A stretch of DNA of 29,798 nucleotides, from contig JAEWMT010000129.1 in the NCBI GenBank assembly GCA_023393095.1, positions 1-29,798 on the forward strand. The letters are read 5' to 3'. Below the pieces are notes generated by a model. That model was not told the DNA's origin and did no database searches. It worked only from the letters and a program-made list of their open reading frames with translations. The translations under genes were made by a program, and so were the position numbers. The DNA comes from Bacillota bacterium (lineage in GTDB: Bacteria > Bacillota > Clostridia > Lachnospirales > Lachnospiraceae). Shown piece after piece: positions 13,515 to 21,819 of this stretch. The first letter of the stretch is position 1. Each line of letters starts with the position of its first letter.

Positions 13515-14717
13515 ATGAAATACATCGTTATCCTTGGGGATGGCATGGCAGATGAACCAATTGAAGCACTTGACAACAAGACACCTTTGATGGCAGCAGC
13601 GACACCCCAATTGGATCTGCTTGCGAAACAATCTGAACTGGGAATCGCGCATACAATTCCGGAAGGTATGAAACCCGGAAGTGATACCGCAAATCTTGCT
13701 GTACTTGGCTATAATCCAAGAATTTATTATTCCGGACGTTCACCGCTCGAAGCGTTGAGTATTGGAGTGGATATGAAAGCTACGGACATTGCTTTGCGCT
13801 GCAATATTGTTACATTGACAGAAGAGGATAAACCTTATGAACAGCAATCAATTTTAGATCACAGCTCGGGAGAAATTACGACCGAAGATGCTGCGGTGTT
13901 GATAGATGCTGTTAAGAAGGAACTGGAAAATGATATCTATAAATTCTACGTGGGAACAAGCTATCGTCATCTAACCATTTGGGATAAGGGCGAAGTAATA
14001 GAGCTGGCTCAGCCTCATGATATCCTTGGTAAAGTAATTGGTGAGTATCTGCCAGAGGATGCTATTTTAAGAGAAATGATGAAAAAAAGCTATGACATTT
14101 TAAACCATCATCCGCTTAACGAAGCTAGAAAAGCCAAAGGTCTTAATAAGGCAAATTCTTTGTGGTTCTGGGGTGCAGGTACGAGACCGGCACTTACCTC
14201 TTTTGAGGAAAAGAATCATGTAAAGGGTGCCATGATTTCCGCGGTTGATCTATTAAAGGGGATTGCAGTTGGAGCCGGCATGAAGGTAATTGAGGTTCCC
14301 GGAGCAAACGGAACGCTACATACTAATTATGAAGGTAAGGCAATGGCTGCGGTAAAGGTTCTATTAGAAGAAGGCTATGATTTTGTTTATATTCATGTAG
14401 AAGCGCCGGATGAGATGGGACATCAGGGCAGTATTACAAATAAAGTACAGTCAATTGAATATCTGGATCAGAGAGTAATTAAGGTAGTGATGGAGGAGAT
14501 GGCGAAAGCGGGAGCAGATTACCGAATGCTCGTTATGCCCGATCATCCTACTCCGATTCGATGCAGAACACATACAAGCGATCCGGTTCCTTATCTCTTC
14601 TATGATAGTACAGCACCGCAGAATCATGACTGGCATTATAATGAAGCGGAAGCGAAGATGAGCGGCATTGTGGTAGAAGAAGGATACAAGGTAATTGATA
14701 AATTACTGCAGAAATAA
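13515..14717 (+). CDS. apgM: ApgM-family phosphoglycerate mutase-like protein, possible homoserine kinase
   Basis: A 400-residue alkaline-phosphatase-superfamily enzyme. The metal-site and catalytic residues are all visible: D9 in LGDGMAD, the phospho-acceptor S56 in PGSDTANLAVLGY, D299 and H303 in APDEMGH, D343 and H344 in MPDHPTP, and H353 in RTHTSDP. The family is named for cofactor-independent phosphoglycerate mutase of archaea. In many bacteria lacking thrB, though, members sit in threonine operons and have been proposed to act as homoserine kinase. Here it follows homoserine dehydrogenase by 195 bp, and no thrB is in the window, so that role is plausible. A good GAAAGGA site precedes the ATG; TTGATG-18-TATAAG (13465-13494), or an extended -10 TGG-TACTAT, may be a promoter. 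Confidence 0.85.
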   Translation: MKYIVILGDGMADEPIEALDNKTPLMAAATPQLDLLAKQSELGIAHTIPEGMKPGSDTANLAVLGYNPRIYYSGRSPLEALSIGVDMKATDIALRCNIVTLTEEDKPYEQQSILDHSSGEITTEDAAVLIDAVKKELENDIYKFYVGTSYRHLTIWDKGEVIELAQPHDILGKVIGEYLPEDAILREMMKKSYDILNHHPLNEARKAKGLNKANSLWFWGAGTRPALTSFEEKNHVKGAMISAVDLLKGIAVGAGMKVIEVPGANGTLHTNYEGKAMAAVKVLLEEGYDFVYIHVEAPDEMGHQGSITNKVQSIEYLDQRVIKVVMEEMAKAGADYRMLVMPDHPTPIRCRTHTSDPVPYLFYDSTAPQNHDWHYNEAEAKMSGIVVEEGYKVIDKLLQK

Positions 14718-14807
14718 AGCTTTTATATGACCATTTTTATTGTAAAAAGAAATCAAAATAGTTAATCAGAATTCATTTTCGATATATGGTTAATGGAAGG
14801 AGCCAAT

Positions 14808-14866
14808 AAAATTACGCTAACTGAGAAAATAATCAAATCTCAGTTGGCGTAATTTTAATTTTTTAA
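14808..14866 (+). terminator. Intrinsic terminator after apgM
   Basis: 19-bp stem (14808-14826 with 14838-14856, one G-T pair) followed by TAATTTTTT. Its A-rich left arm may also stop the converging minus-strand gene. Confidence 0.85.
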
Positions 14867-14941
14867 ATTCAAGAATTTATGTAATTGATATGATAGCATT
14901 TCATATGAAAATTATATACCTTTTTCCAATATATTTATTTC

Positions 14942-16600
14942 TTAATTAGAAATATAGGTTCTAAATACAGTGTCACCCGGCATCATTTCATCATCATTAG
15001 CTTGGCTGCAAATAAGTGTACCATTTTGATATTGATCGGATCCACTTCCGTATGGATTAGCATATGCATAATAAAACCATTCATATCCTACATCCGGAAG
15101 CATTCCTGTTGTATCAGGACTTGACAACTTGATACCATAACTTTTACTATTTGACAGTTGTACTCCGGGGTCTACTGTAAATGTAACGTATCCTGTAGTG
15201 GCTTTCATTTCAAGTACTTCTTGCTTCGTTAGTGTAGTGCTAAATAAATTGGCTTTGGTATCCATGTCTATGAGTTGCATTTGTAGATCACCAAGATTTC
15301 CTGACATCATTTGATTTGCATTAACCTTTACATCAACCTTAGTAAGCTGACCGTTCTTTCCTGGAATGAAGGTCTGTGTTGCTGAATAAGTTCCTGCAAT
15401 ACCACATGCATTATTCGCTTCAAGTTGAGCCTGATCAATTTCCTCTGTAGTTTCTATCATATAGGTTCTGAATACAGCGTCACCCGGCATCTTTTCATCA
15501 TCGTTAGCTCGGCTGTAAATAAGTGTACCATCTTGATATTGATCTGATCCACTTCCGTATGGATTAGCATATGCATAAAAGAACCATTCATATCCTACAT
15601 TCGGAAGAATTCCTGTTGTATCAGGACTTGACAACTTGATACCATAACTTTTGCTATTTGACAGTTGTACTCCGGGATTTACTGTAAATGTAACGTATCC
15701 TGTAGCGGCTTTCATTTCAAGTACTTTCTGCTTGGTCAGTGTAGTATTAAATAAAATCGCTTTGGTATCCATGTCTATGAGTTGCATTTGTAGATCACCA
15801 AGATTTCCTGGCATTATTTGATTTGCATTAACCTTTACATCAACCTTAGTAAGCTGACCGTTCCTTCCCGGAACGAAGGTCTGTGTTGCTGAACATGTTC
15901 CCGCAATACCACATGCATTATTTGCTTCCAGTTGTGTCTGATCAATTTCCTCTGTTGGTGCCACTGTTGGCTCTGGAGTTGGTTCCGGATTTGGTAATAT
16001 TTCTTTTTCTACCATATAGGTTCTGAATACAGCGTCTCCCGGCATCTTTTCATCATCATTAGCATGGCTGCAAATAAGTGTACCATTTTGATATTGATCT
16101 GATCCACTTCCGTATGGATTAGCATATGCATAATAAAACCATTCATATCCTACATCCGGAAGAATTCCTGTTGTATCAGGACTTGACAACTTGATACCAT
16201 AACTTTTACTATTTGACAGTTGTACTCCGGGGTCTACTGTAAATGTAACGTATCCTGTAGCGGCTTTCATTTCAAGTACTTCCTGCTTCGTTAGTGTAGT
16301 GCTAAATAAATTGGCTTTGGTATCCATGTCTATGAGTTGCATTTGTAGATCACCAAGATTTCCTGGCATCATTTGATTTGCATTAACCTTTACATCAACC
16401 TTTGTAAGCTGACCGTTCTTTCCTGGAACGAAGGTCTGTGTTGCTGAATAAGTTCCTGCAATACCACATGCATTATTCGCCTCCAGTTGAGTCTGATCAA
16501 TTTCCCCTGATGTTAATGCATATACAGGTGTGGGATGAAATAGTACAATCATTGCAATTGATAAAGAAAATAAAATACCTTTTACTAACTTATGACTCAT
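14942..16600 (-). CDS. Secreted protein of three near-identical beta-sandwich modules
   Basis: A 552-residue exported protein of unknown role. A signal peptide (residues 1-28, hydrophobic core then VYA) is followed by three modules at residues 33-196, 218-381 and 387-550, each 164 long. By hand count module 1 shares 152 of 164 residues with module 2 and 155 with module 3. Each module has the order QTF-PG-NGQLTKVDVKV, VTFTV-PGVQLS-KSYGIKLSSP, YEW, PYGSGSDQY and a final FRTY. That matches a beta-sandwich module often found in secreted or phage-like proteins (named choice-of-anchor R in some annotations; recalled, not searched). A PEPTPEPTVAPT linker joins modules 1 and 2. No catalytic domain, sortase motif or membrane anchor is seen. 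AAGGAGA precedes the ATG. Sugar or surface binding is a guess. Confidence 0.85.
   Translation of the reverse strand: MSHKLVKGILFSLSIAMIVLFHPTPVYALTSGEIDQTQLEANNACGIAGTYSATQTFVPGKNGQLTKVDVKVNANQMMPGNLGDLQMQLIDMDTKANLFSTTLTKQEVLEMKAATGYVTFTVDPGVQLSNSKSYGIKLSSPDTTGILPDVGYEWFYYAYANPYGSGSDQYQNGTLICSHANDDEKMPGDAVFRTYMVEKEILPNPEPTPEPTVAPTEEIDQTQLEANNACGIAGTCSATQTFVPGRNGQLTKVDVKVNANQIMPGNLGDLQMQLIDMDTKAILFNTTLTKQKVLEMKAATGYVTFTVNPGVQLSNSKSYGIKLSSPDTTGILPNVGYEWFFYAYANPYGSGSDQYQDGTLIYSRANDDEKMPGDAVFRTYMIETTEEIDQAQLEANNACGIAGTYSATQTFIPGKNGQLTKVDVKVNANQMMSGNLGDLQMQLIDMDTKANLFSTTLTKQEVLEMKATTGYVTFTVDPGVQLSNSKSYGIKLSSPDTTGMLPDVGYEWFYYAYANPYGSGSDQYQNGTLICSQANDDEMMPGDTVFRTYISN
14951..16504 (-). repeat. Three tandem 492-bp repeats within the secreted-protein gene
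   Basis: Copies at 16013-16504, 15458-15949 and 14951-15442 (gene order 1, 2, 3), separated by 63 and 15 bp. They are highly similar at DNA level as well, so the array is recent or kept alike by recombination. Confidence 0.92.
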
Positions 16601-17005
16601 TACCGATTCTCCTTTAGTTAAAATATTTTTAATTATCTAATTAGATGCAATATAAATCGGAATTATATTATTGCGTTCAAATAGGCATTATAGCCTAATA
16701 TATATTATTTTCCATAAAAAAACATAATTTACCTCAAGACAAAATAAAGAGTAAATATTGAATCTTTTCTCTACTTGCATTGGATAGCTTCGAAAGGGCT
16801 TGCTTTATAGGTTGAGTACAGATTGCTATTAGGAAATTCAGGCTTTTATTCATAAGTATTTCATGGTATTATATAAGCCGATGATATCTGTAATTGCTAT
16901 ATCTGTAATAATATAAAAGATATGGCAATTCGTACTATCAACTGATTTATGAAGAAAGGAAAAGATTCATGAATTCTTATTTGAACTCATGTTTCAAGTT
17001 AAATA
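16601..17005. other. Divergent intergenic region between the repeat protein and tex
   Basis: About 400 AT-rich bases without a convincing gene. It holds the minus-strand promoter at 16687-16714 and, before tex, an 11-bp direct repeat ATATCTGTAAT at 16884-16894 and 16899-16909. A GAAAGGA site with an ATG at 16969 opens a 37-codon frame that overlaps the tex start in another frame. Confidence 0.5.
16687..16714 (-). promoter_or_regulatory. Promoter of the three-module protein, with a dyad over the -10
   Basis: Read on the minus strand: TGGAAA, a 16-nt spacer and TATAAT. The -10 is the exact centre of TAGGC-ATTATA-GCCTA (16682-16697), which could be an operator. Confidence 0.5.
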
Positions 17006-19348
17006 ATGGATATTTTAAAACAAATAAAAGAAGAATTGAGTATTCGCCTAGAACAGGTAGAAGCAGCCGTAAAATTAATTGATGAAGGAAATACAATTCC
17101 ATTCATTGCCAGATACCGTAAGGAAGCTACAGGCTCGCTGGATGATGAGCAGCTTAGAAATTTGTTTGAGAGATTGCAGTATTTAAGAAATCTGGAGGAT
17201 AAGAAAACACAGGTATTAAACAGCATAGAGGAACAGGGAAAACTAACAGAAGAATTAAAGGCACAGATTCTAGCAGCAGCAACATTAGTTCTAGTTGAGG
17301 ACTTATACCGTCCGTACCGTCCAAAGAGAAGAACCAGAGCGACCATTGCAAAGGAAAAGGGACTGGAAGGTCTGGCAGCGATCATTCTGGCTCAGGAGAC
17401 AGGTGAGCCATTAGAAAACGTAGCACAAGCCTATCTCTCAGAAGAGAAGGAAGTACGTACCGTGGAGGAAGCAATCGCTGGCGCCATGGATATTATTGCA
17501 GAAGATATTTCCGACGAAGCAGAGCACCGCAGCTATATTCGTGAAATCACTGTGAAGGAAGGAACTCTGACCTCCACGGCAAAGGATGAAAAGCAGGAAT
17601 CTGTTTACGAGATGTATTATCAGTTCGAAGAGAGTATCGAGAAGCTTGCTGGTCACAGGATTTTAGCCATCAACCGCGGTGAAAATGAAAAGATTCTTAC
17701 GGTAAAGATAGCAGCGCCGGAGGAGCGAATTCTTCGTTATCTGGAGAAAAAGGTAATTATAAAAGATAATTCACACACGAATGATGTTTTAAAAGCAACG
17801 ATAGAGGACAGTTATAAAAGACTGATTGCTCCTGCTATTGAACGAGAGATAAGAAATGATCTGACGGAAAGGGCGGAAGACGGAGCTATTAAGGTATTTG
17901 GTAAGAATTTGATACAATTACTAATGCAGCCTCCAATTGCAGGTCAGGTCATTCTTGGTTGGGATCCGGCGTTCCGTACAGGATGTAAGCTGGCGGTAGT
18001 TGACAGCACAGGTAAGGTTCTGGATACCGTAGTAATATATCCGACAGCACCGCAGAATAAGGTAGAGGATGCTAAGAAGATATTAAAGAAATTAATTGAT
18101 CAATATAATATTACACTGATTTCTGTAGGAAATGGTACCGCCTCCAGAGAATCCGAGATGGTGATCGTCGAGCTTTTAAAAGAAATCAAAAAGCCGATTA
18201 AGTATATTATCGTTAATGAAGCAGGAGCCTCCGTATATTCCGCAAGCAAGCTTGCTACCGAGGAATTTCCAAACTTTGATGTTGGTCAGAGAAGCGCAGC
18301 TTCCATCGCAAGAAGATTACAGGATCCTCTTGCCGAGTTAGTTAAGATTGATCCCCAGTCTATCGGTGTTGGTCAGTATCAGCATGATATGAACCAGAAG
18401 AAACTAAGTGAGGTTCTCTCCGGAGTGGTAGAGGATTGTGTAAATAAGGTTGGAGTGGATTTAAATACAGCCTCCGTGTCCCTTTTGGAACACATCTCAG
18501 GAATCAGTAAGGTGATTGCGAAGAATATCGTAGCATATCGTGAGGCCAACGGCAGATTTAAAAGCCGAAACGAGCTTTTAAAGGTTTCTAAATTAGGTCC
18601 AAAGGCCTTTGAACAGTGTGCAGGCTTTATGAGAATTCAGGGTGGGGATAATCCTTTGGATGGAACTGGTGTACATCCGGAATCCTATGAAGCCACCCAA
18701 GCTTTGTTAAGTAAATTAGGACTTACCTTAGAGGACATCAAAGAAATTCAGGCAAAGGCACAAAAGCATAAAGGTCAGGAAACAGCCAATAAAGCAGAGT
18801 CAAAGCCAGAAAAGAAAAAACAGACAATTACGGTGAAATCTCAGAATACTGCATTTGCCAAGGCACTTGCAGTAGCTGTGGGAAGTAATGGGATACCGGT
18901 TTCGGATACTTCGGTTTCAAGTAATGAATCAGCAGATCAGCTTGGAGATATTATAACGATTGGAAAGAAAATTAAAGATAAGCATAAGCTTGCCAATGAG
19001 CTCGGAATAGGAGAGATTACTCTGACCGATATTATTAAGGAGCTTGAAAAGCCTGGAAGAGATCCCAGAGACGAGATGCCGAAACCGATTCTTCGCACCG
19101 ATGTATTGGAAATGAAGGATCTTACGGAGGGCATGATTTTAAAGGGAACCGTTCGTAATGTAATAGATTTTGGAACATTTGTTGATATAGGAGTTCATCA
19201 GGATGGTCTTGTTCATATCTCCCAGCTTTCGGATAAGAAATTTGTAAAGCATCCACTAGATGTTGTCAGTGTAGGAGATATCGTTGAGGTTAAAGTGTTA
19301 ACGGTGGATGTGGCTAAGAAAAGAATTCAATTAACCATGAAGCTATAA
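17006..19348 (+). CDS. tex: Tex-family RNA-binding transcription accessory protein
   Basis: A 780-residue cytoplasmic nucleic-acid-binding protein that affects transcription and stress tolerance in other bacteria. In order: an N-terminal Tex region (MDILKQIKEELSIRLEQVEAAV..., FIARYRKEATGSLDDEQLR), a YqgF-like core (ILGWDPAFRTGCKLAVVD), helix-hairpin-helix motifs (GVDLNTAS, HISGISKVIAKNIVAYRE, about residues 480-550) and a C-terminal S1 RNA-binding domain (about 706-780, GTVRNVIDFGTFVDIG). A Lys/Ser-rich insert at about 585-650 makes it longer than B. subtilis YdcI. The family N-terminus fixes the start at ATG 17006, but no Shine-Dalgarno sequence lies just upstream (CAAGTTAAATA), which is unusual for this window. 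A short overlapping frame beginning at 16969 has a better site. Confidence 0.95.
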   Translation: MDILKQIKEELSIRLEQVEAAVKLIDEGNTIPFIARYRKEATGSLDDEQLRNLFERLQYLRNLEDKKTQVLNSIEEQGKLTEELKAQILAAATLVLVEDLYRPYRPKRRTRATIAKEKGLEGLAAIILAQETGEPLENVAQAYLSEEKEVRTVEEAIAGAMDIIAEDISDEAEHRSYIREITVKEGTLTSTAKDEKQESVYEMYYQFEESIEKLAGHRILAINRGENEKILTVKIAAPEERILRYLEKKVIIKDNSHTNDVLKATIEDSYKRLIAPAIEREIRNDLTERAEDGAIKVFGKNLIQLLMQPPIAGQVILGWDPAFRTGCKLAVVDSTGKVLDTVVIYPTAPQNKVEDAKKILKKLIDQYNITLISVGNGTASRESEMVIVELLKEIKKPIKYIIVNEAGASVYSASKLATEEFPNFDVGQRSAASIARRLQDPLAELVKIDPQSIGVGQYQHDMNQKKLSEVLSGVVEDCVNKVGVDLNTASVSLLEHISGISKVIAKNIVAYREANGRFKSRNELLKVSKLGPKAFEQCAGFMRIQGGDNPLDGTGVHPESYEATQALLSKLGLTLEDIKEIQAKAQKHKGQETANKAESKPEKKKQTITVKSQNTAFAKALAVAVGSNGIPVSDTSVSSNESADQLGDIITIGKKIKDKHKLANELGIGEITLTDIIKELEKPGRDPRDEMPKPILRTDVLEMKDLTEGMILKGTVRNVIDFGTFVDIGVHQDGLVHISQLSDKKFVKHPLDVVSVGDIVEVKVLTVDVAKKRIQLTMKL

Positions 19349-19465
19349 TGAACTATGCTCTTTGGGAAGGTGCTTTCATTCTATCAATATAGGAACAGCA
19401 ATCATATAACCTAAATAAATGATACTCAGAGCAGTTATTCAGGTTTGTGAGAAGGGCAGGATTTC

Positions 19466-20218
19466 ATGAATTTACTGTTTTGGATTATATTATTTTTGAG
19501 TATATTAAGTCTTGGATACTTTATTCTTATCACAGTCTATTCGGGATATGGTACAACCTTTTCCGAGTTCTGGCTAATTATTGGGATGGTTGGTATATTA
19601 AACAGCATTGTGGTAAGGACGATGAATCTGCATAATATAAAGGTATCAGGCAGCTTAAGCTTTCTATTAGTTATAATTATAAGCATGGGACTTTTTTTAT
19701 TAATTCTGATTGAAGGAATTCTGATCTGTTATTCGCATCAGAAAGCAGAGCCTGGAATGGACTATATCATTATTCTTGGCGCACAGGTCAGAGGAACAAC
19801 AATTACCAAGTCTCTGTTAAAAAGATTGAATACGGCAGCGGCTTATTTAGAAGTGAATACGGATACGATGGCTATTGTTTCCGGTGGGAAGGGAGAGATG
19901 GAAGCAGTGACCGAAGCTGAGGCTATGAAGCGGTATCTTATTAAGATAGGGATTGCGGGAAAGCGAATTATCAAAGAAGATAAATCAAGAAATACCTTTG
20001 AAAATATTCTTTACAGTAAAAAATATTTAAAACCAAATGCTAAAGTTGCGATAGTTACAAATGGTTTTCATATATTTCGATCAATCAGTATTGCGAAGAA
20101 GCAGGGGCTAATCCAAGTACAGGGATTAGCAGCACCAACGGATCGAATTCTAGCCGTTAATTATTATACCAGGGAAGCTTTCGGCGTATTGAAGGATAAA
20201 ATGTTAGGTAATATATAA
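19466..20218 (+). CDS. YdcF/SanA-family (DUF218) membrane protein
   Basis: A 250-residue protein with three N-terminal membrane helices (about residues 2-23, 35-50 and 64-88) and a DUF218 domain from about 98 on. The domain shows IIILGAQVRG, LLKRLNTAAAYL, VSGGKGEMEAVTEAEAMKRYL and KSRNTFENI, the usual order in YdcF, ElyC and SanA proteins. Relatives influence envelope integrity and vancomycin sensitivity in E. coli, possibly through lipid carriers; the biochemical reaction is not settled. GGGCAGGA stands before the ATG, a modest ribosome binding site. It follows tex by 117 bp with no clear terminator between, so co-transcription with tex is possible. Confidence 0.88.
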   Translation: MNLLFWIILFLSILSLGYFILITVYSGYGTTFSEFWLIIGMVGILNSIVVRTMNLHNIKVSGSLSFLLVIIISMGLFLLILIEGILICYSHQKAEPGMDYIIILGAQVRGTTITKSLLKRLNTAAAYLEVNTDTMAIVSGGKGEMEAVTEAEAMKRYLIKIGIAGKRIIKEDKSRNTFENILYSKKYLKPNAKVAIVTNGFHIFRSISIAKKQGLIQVQGLAAPTDRILAVNYYTREAFGVLKDKMLGNI

Positions 20219-20317
20219 AATGATTAATAATTAAAAAACGAACTTACTTTATTTTATCTATACCTAGAAATGTAAATGATTCCAGATTATTTATAGTATA
20301 TTTGTCTTGTTCATATA

Positions 20318-20346
20318 TTGACAATAAAAAATTGATGTAGTATTAT
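20318..20346 (+). promoter_or_regulatory. Sigma-A promoter of the riboswitch-ribU unit
   Basis: TTGACA (20318-20323), a 17-nt spacer and TATTAT (20341-20346), 28 bp before the aptamer. Confidence 0.8.
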
Positions 20347-20373
20347 GAACGAGTAAAAATGAATAAAGGAAAT

Positions 20374-20498
20374 TCTTCGGGGCAGGGTGAAATTCCCGAC
20401 CGGCGGTATAGTCCGCGACTCTGAGATGATTTATAAAATCATCAAGGATTGATTTGGTGAGATTCCAAAACCGACAGTAAAGTCTGGATGAAAGAAGA
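20374..20498 (+). promoter_or_regulatory. FMN riboswitch aptamer (RFN element)
   Basis: The conserved blocks are all readable: GGGGCAGGGTGAAATTCCC, then GACCGGCGGTATAGTCCGCGA, a variable hairpin (GATGATTT/AAATCATC), GGATTGATTTGGTGAGATTC, and AACCGACAGTAAAGTCTGG followed by ATGAAAGAAGA. The closing stem pairs TCTTC (20374-20378) with GAAGA (20494-20498). It senses flavin mononucleotide and, with the terminator after it, should shut off ribU when FMN is plentiful. Confidence 0.97.
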
Positions 20499-20524
20499 GC
20501 AGCAGAAACAATGAAATTATAACA

Positions 20525-20559
20525 CCCCGATTTTAACATGGTTAAAATCGGGGTTTTTT
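20525..20559 (+). terminator. Riboswitch expression-platform terminator
   Basis: A perfect 13-bp stem (20525-20537 with 20541-20553) with a 3-nt loop and six Ts (20554-20559), 26 nt after the aptamer and 75 bp before ribU. Confidence 0.93.
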
Positions 20560-20633
20560 CATTCCCTCTCTAACCCAAAGTTTTCCCTTTTCAATTGTAT
20601 GGGTTGAAGCCCACAAATTAGGAGGTTAATCGT

Positions 20634-21182
20634 ATGAAAACTTTACAGACAACCAGAAATCTGACCTTTATGGGTGTCATGGCCGCTTTATCAATCATTT
20701 TGATTTATGTAATTAGGTTCCCTATCTTTCCTGCGGCGCCATACTTAGAATATGAACCGGGAGACATTCCTATCTATATGGTTGCATTTCTATTCGGGCC
20801 TTTAAGTGGATTTGTTGTAACTGTTATTGCTTGTATCATTCAGGGTATTACGGTAAGTGCAGGCAGTGGAATTATCGGAATCATCATGCATATATTTGCA
20901 ACTGGCTCCTTTGTTTTAGTCGCAGGTAATATTTACCGCATGAAGAAAAGTAGAGTACAGTTAGTAATTGCTCTTTTTGCAGGAGTAGTTACAATGACAG
21001 TAACGATGTGCTTTTGGAATATTATATTCACTCCAATCTATTCGGGAATTCCCAGAAGTGCCATATATCAGATGTTACTGCCTACTATTTTACCTTTTAA
21101 CTTAGTTAAGGCTGGGGTCAACAGTATTGTAACCTTTATTCTTTATGAAACAATAGCAGGTTTAATCATTAAGAGCAGATAA
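20634..21182 (+). CDS. ribU: Riboflavin transporter RibU, ECF substrate-binding subunit
   Basis: A 182-residue integral membrane protein that captures riboflavin for an energy-coupling-factor transporter, whose shared ATPase and T subunits lie elsewhere. About six hydrophobic helices are visible. RibU signatures include the N-terminal LTFMGVMAALSIIL and the FPIFPAAPYLEYEPGDIPI loop (about residues 30-48). The length is usual for S components. AGGAGG sits before the ATG, just after a small TGGG/CCCA hairpin. The FMN riboswitch upstream confirms the flavin link: high FMN should end transcription early. The gene stands alone and ends in its own terminator. Confidence 0.96.
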   Translation: MKTLQTTRNLTFMGVMAALSIILIYVIRFPIFPAAPYLEYEPGDIPIYMVAFLFGPLSGFVVTVIACIIQGITVSAGSGIIGIIMHIFATGSFVLVAGNIYRMKKSRVQLVIALFAGVVTMTVTMCFWNIIFTPIYSGIPRSAIYQMLLPTILPFNLVKAGVNSIVTFILYETIAGLIIKSR

Positions 21183-21194
21183 ATTAATTAAATG

Positions 21195-21251
21195 AAAGAT
21201 AGAGTTTTATTGCAGTATTTTCATACAGCAGTAAAGATGCTCTATCTTTTT
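21195..21251 (+). terminator. Intrinsic terminator after ribU
   Basis: AAAGATAGAG (21195-21204) pairs with CTCTATCTTT (21240-21249); an imperfect inner stem (TATTGCAGTAT with ATACAGCAGTA) fills the loop. A T-run ends it. Confidence 0.85.
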
Positions 21252-21262
21252 AAATATAATTC

Positions 21263-21271
21263 TGCTATAAT
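21263..21271 (+). promoter_or_regulatory. Extended -10 promoter of tsaE
   Basis: TGC-TATAAT (TATAAT at 21266-21271), a second TATAAT at 21255-21260, and no good -35. It sits just after the ribU terminator and about 55 bp before the tsaE start. Confidence 0.5.
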
Positions 21272-21326
21272 AATGGCGGTCAGAAAGAACTTTATTTTAT
21301 TAACTCTAAAAGCAGAGGATTGTTTT

Positions 21327-21755
21327 ATGACAATAGATAGTTTTGATACAAAGGATACTTATCAGATAGGTTACAATATGGGTCTTAATGCAAAAAAAGG
21401 TGAGGTGTATTGTTTAAGCGGTGATCTTGGTGTGGGTAAGACGGTATTTACACAAGGTTTTGCGAAGGGGCTTGGGATTAAGGAAGCAGTCAATAGTCCT
21501 ACTTTTACGATTGTTCAGCAATATGAGGAAGGAAGAATGCCCTTTTACCACTTTGATGTATATCGTATAGCTGATATCGAGGAGATGGAGGAAATCGGCT
21601 ATGAGGATTATTTCTACGGAGAAGGAGTCTGCTTGATTGAATGGGCCGAATTAATTGAAGAACTTTTGCCGAGAAACAGGACAATGGTTATGATTAAGAA
21701 GAATCTTAATAAGGGTTTTGATTACCGTGAAATAACAATAATGGAAAATAAATAA
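21327..21755 (+). CDS. tsaE: tRNA t6A synthesis ATPase TsaE
   Basis: A 142-residue cytoplasmic ATPase that works with TsaB and TsaD to place threonylcarbamoyl on A37 of tRNAs reading ANN codons. The Walker A motif GDLGVGKT is at residues 32-39; NSPTFTIVQQY, FYHFDVYRI and LIEWAELIEELLP are family blocks. The frame stays open to 21192, but that would cover the ribU terminator and the promoter; ATG 21327, preceded by AGAGGA, gives the normal length. It opens a tsaE-tsaB-rimI operon with gaps of 64 and 24 bp. tsaD lies 5 kb downstream in this window; tsaC is not present. Confidence 0.95.
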   Translation: MTIDSFDTKDTYQIGYNMGLNAKKGEVYCLSGDLGVGKTVFTQGFAKGLGIKEAVNSPTFTIVQQYEEGRMPFYHFDVYRIADIEEMEEIGYEDYFYGEGVCLIEWAELIEELLPRNRTMVMIKKNLNKGFDYREITIMENK

Positions 21756-21819
21756 ATGCAAAAAGATATAGTCTTTGTAATAAACGAAAAAGAAATAACT
21801 CAGAGAGGAAGTACAGAAC

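Noticed and set aside
16884..16909. WalR box before tex (two TGTAAT words)
   Set aside because: The spacing between the TGTAAT words is nine bases, not five, so it does not fit the WalR consensus.
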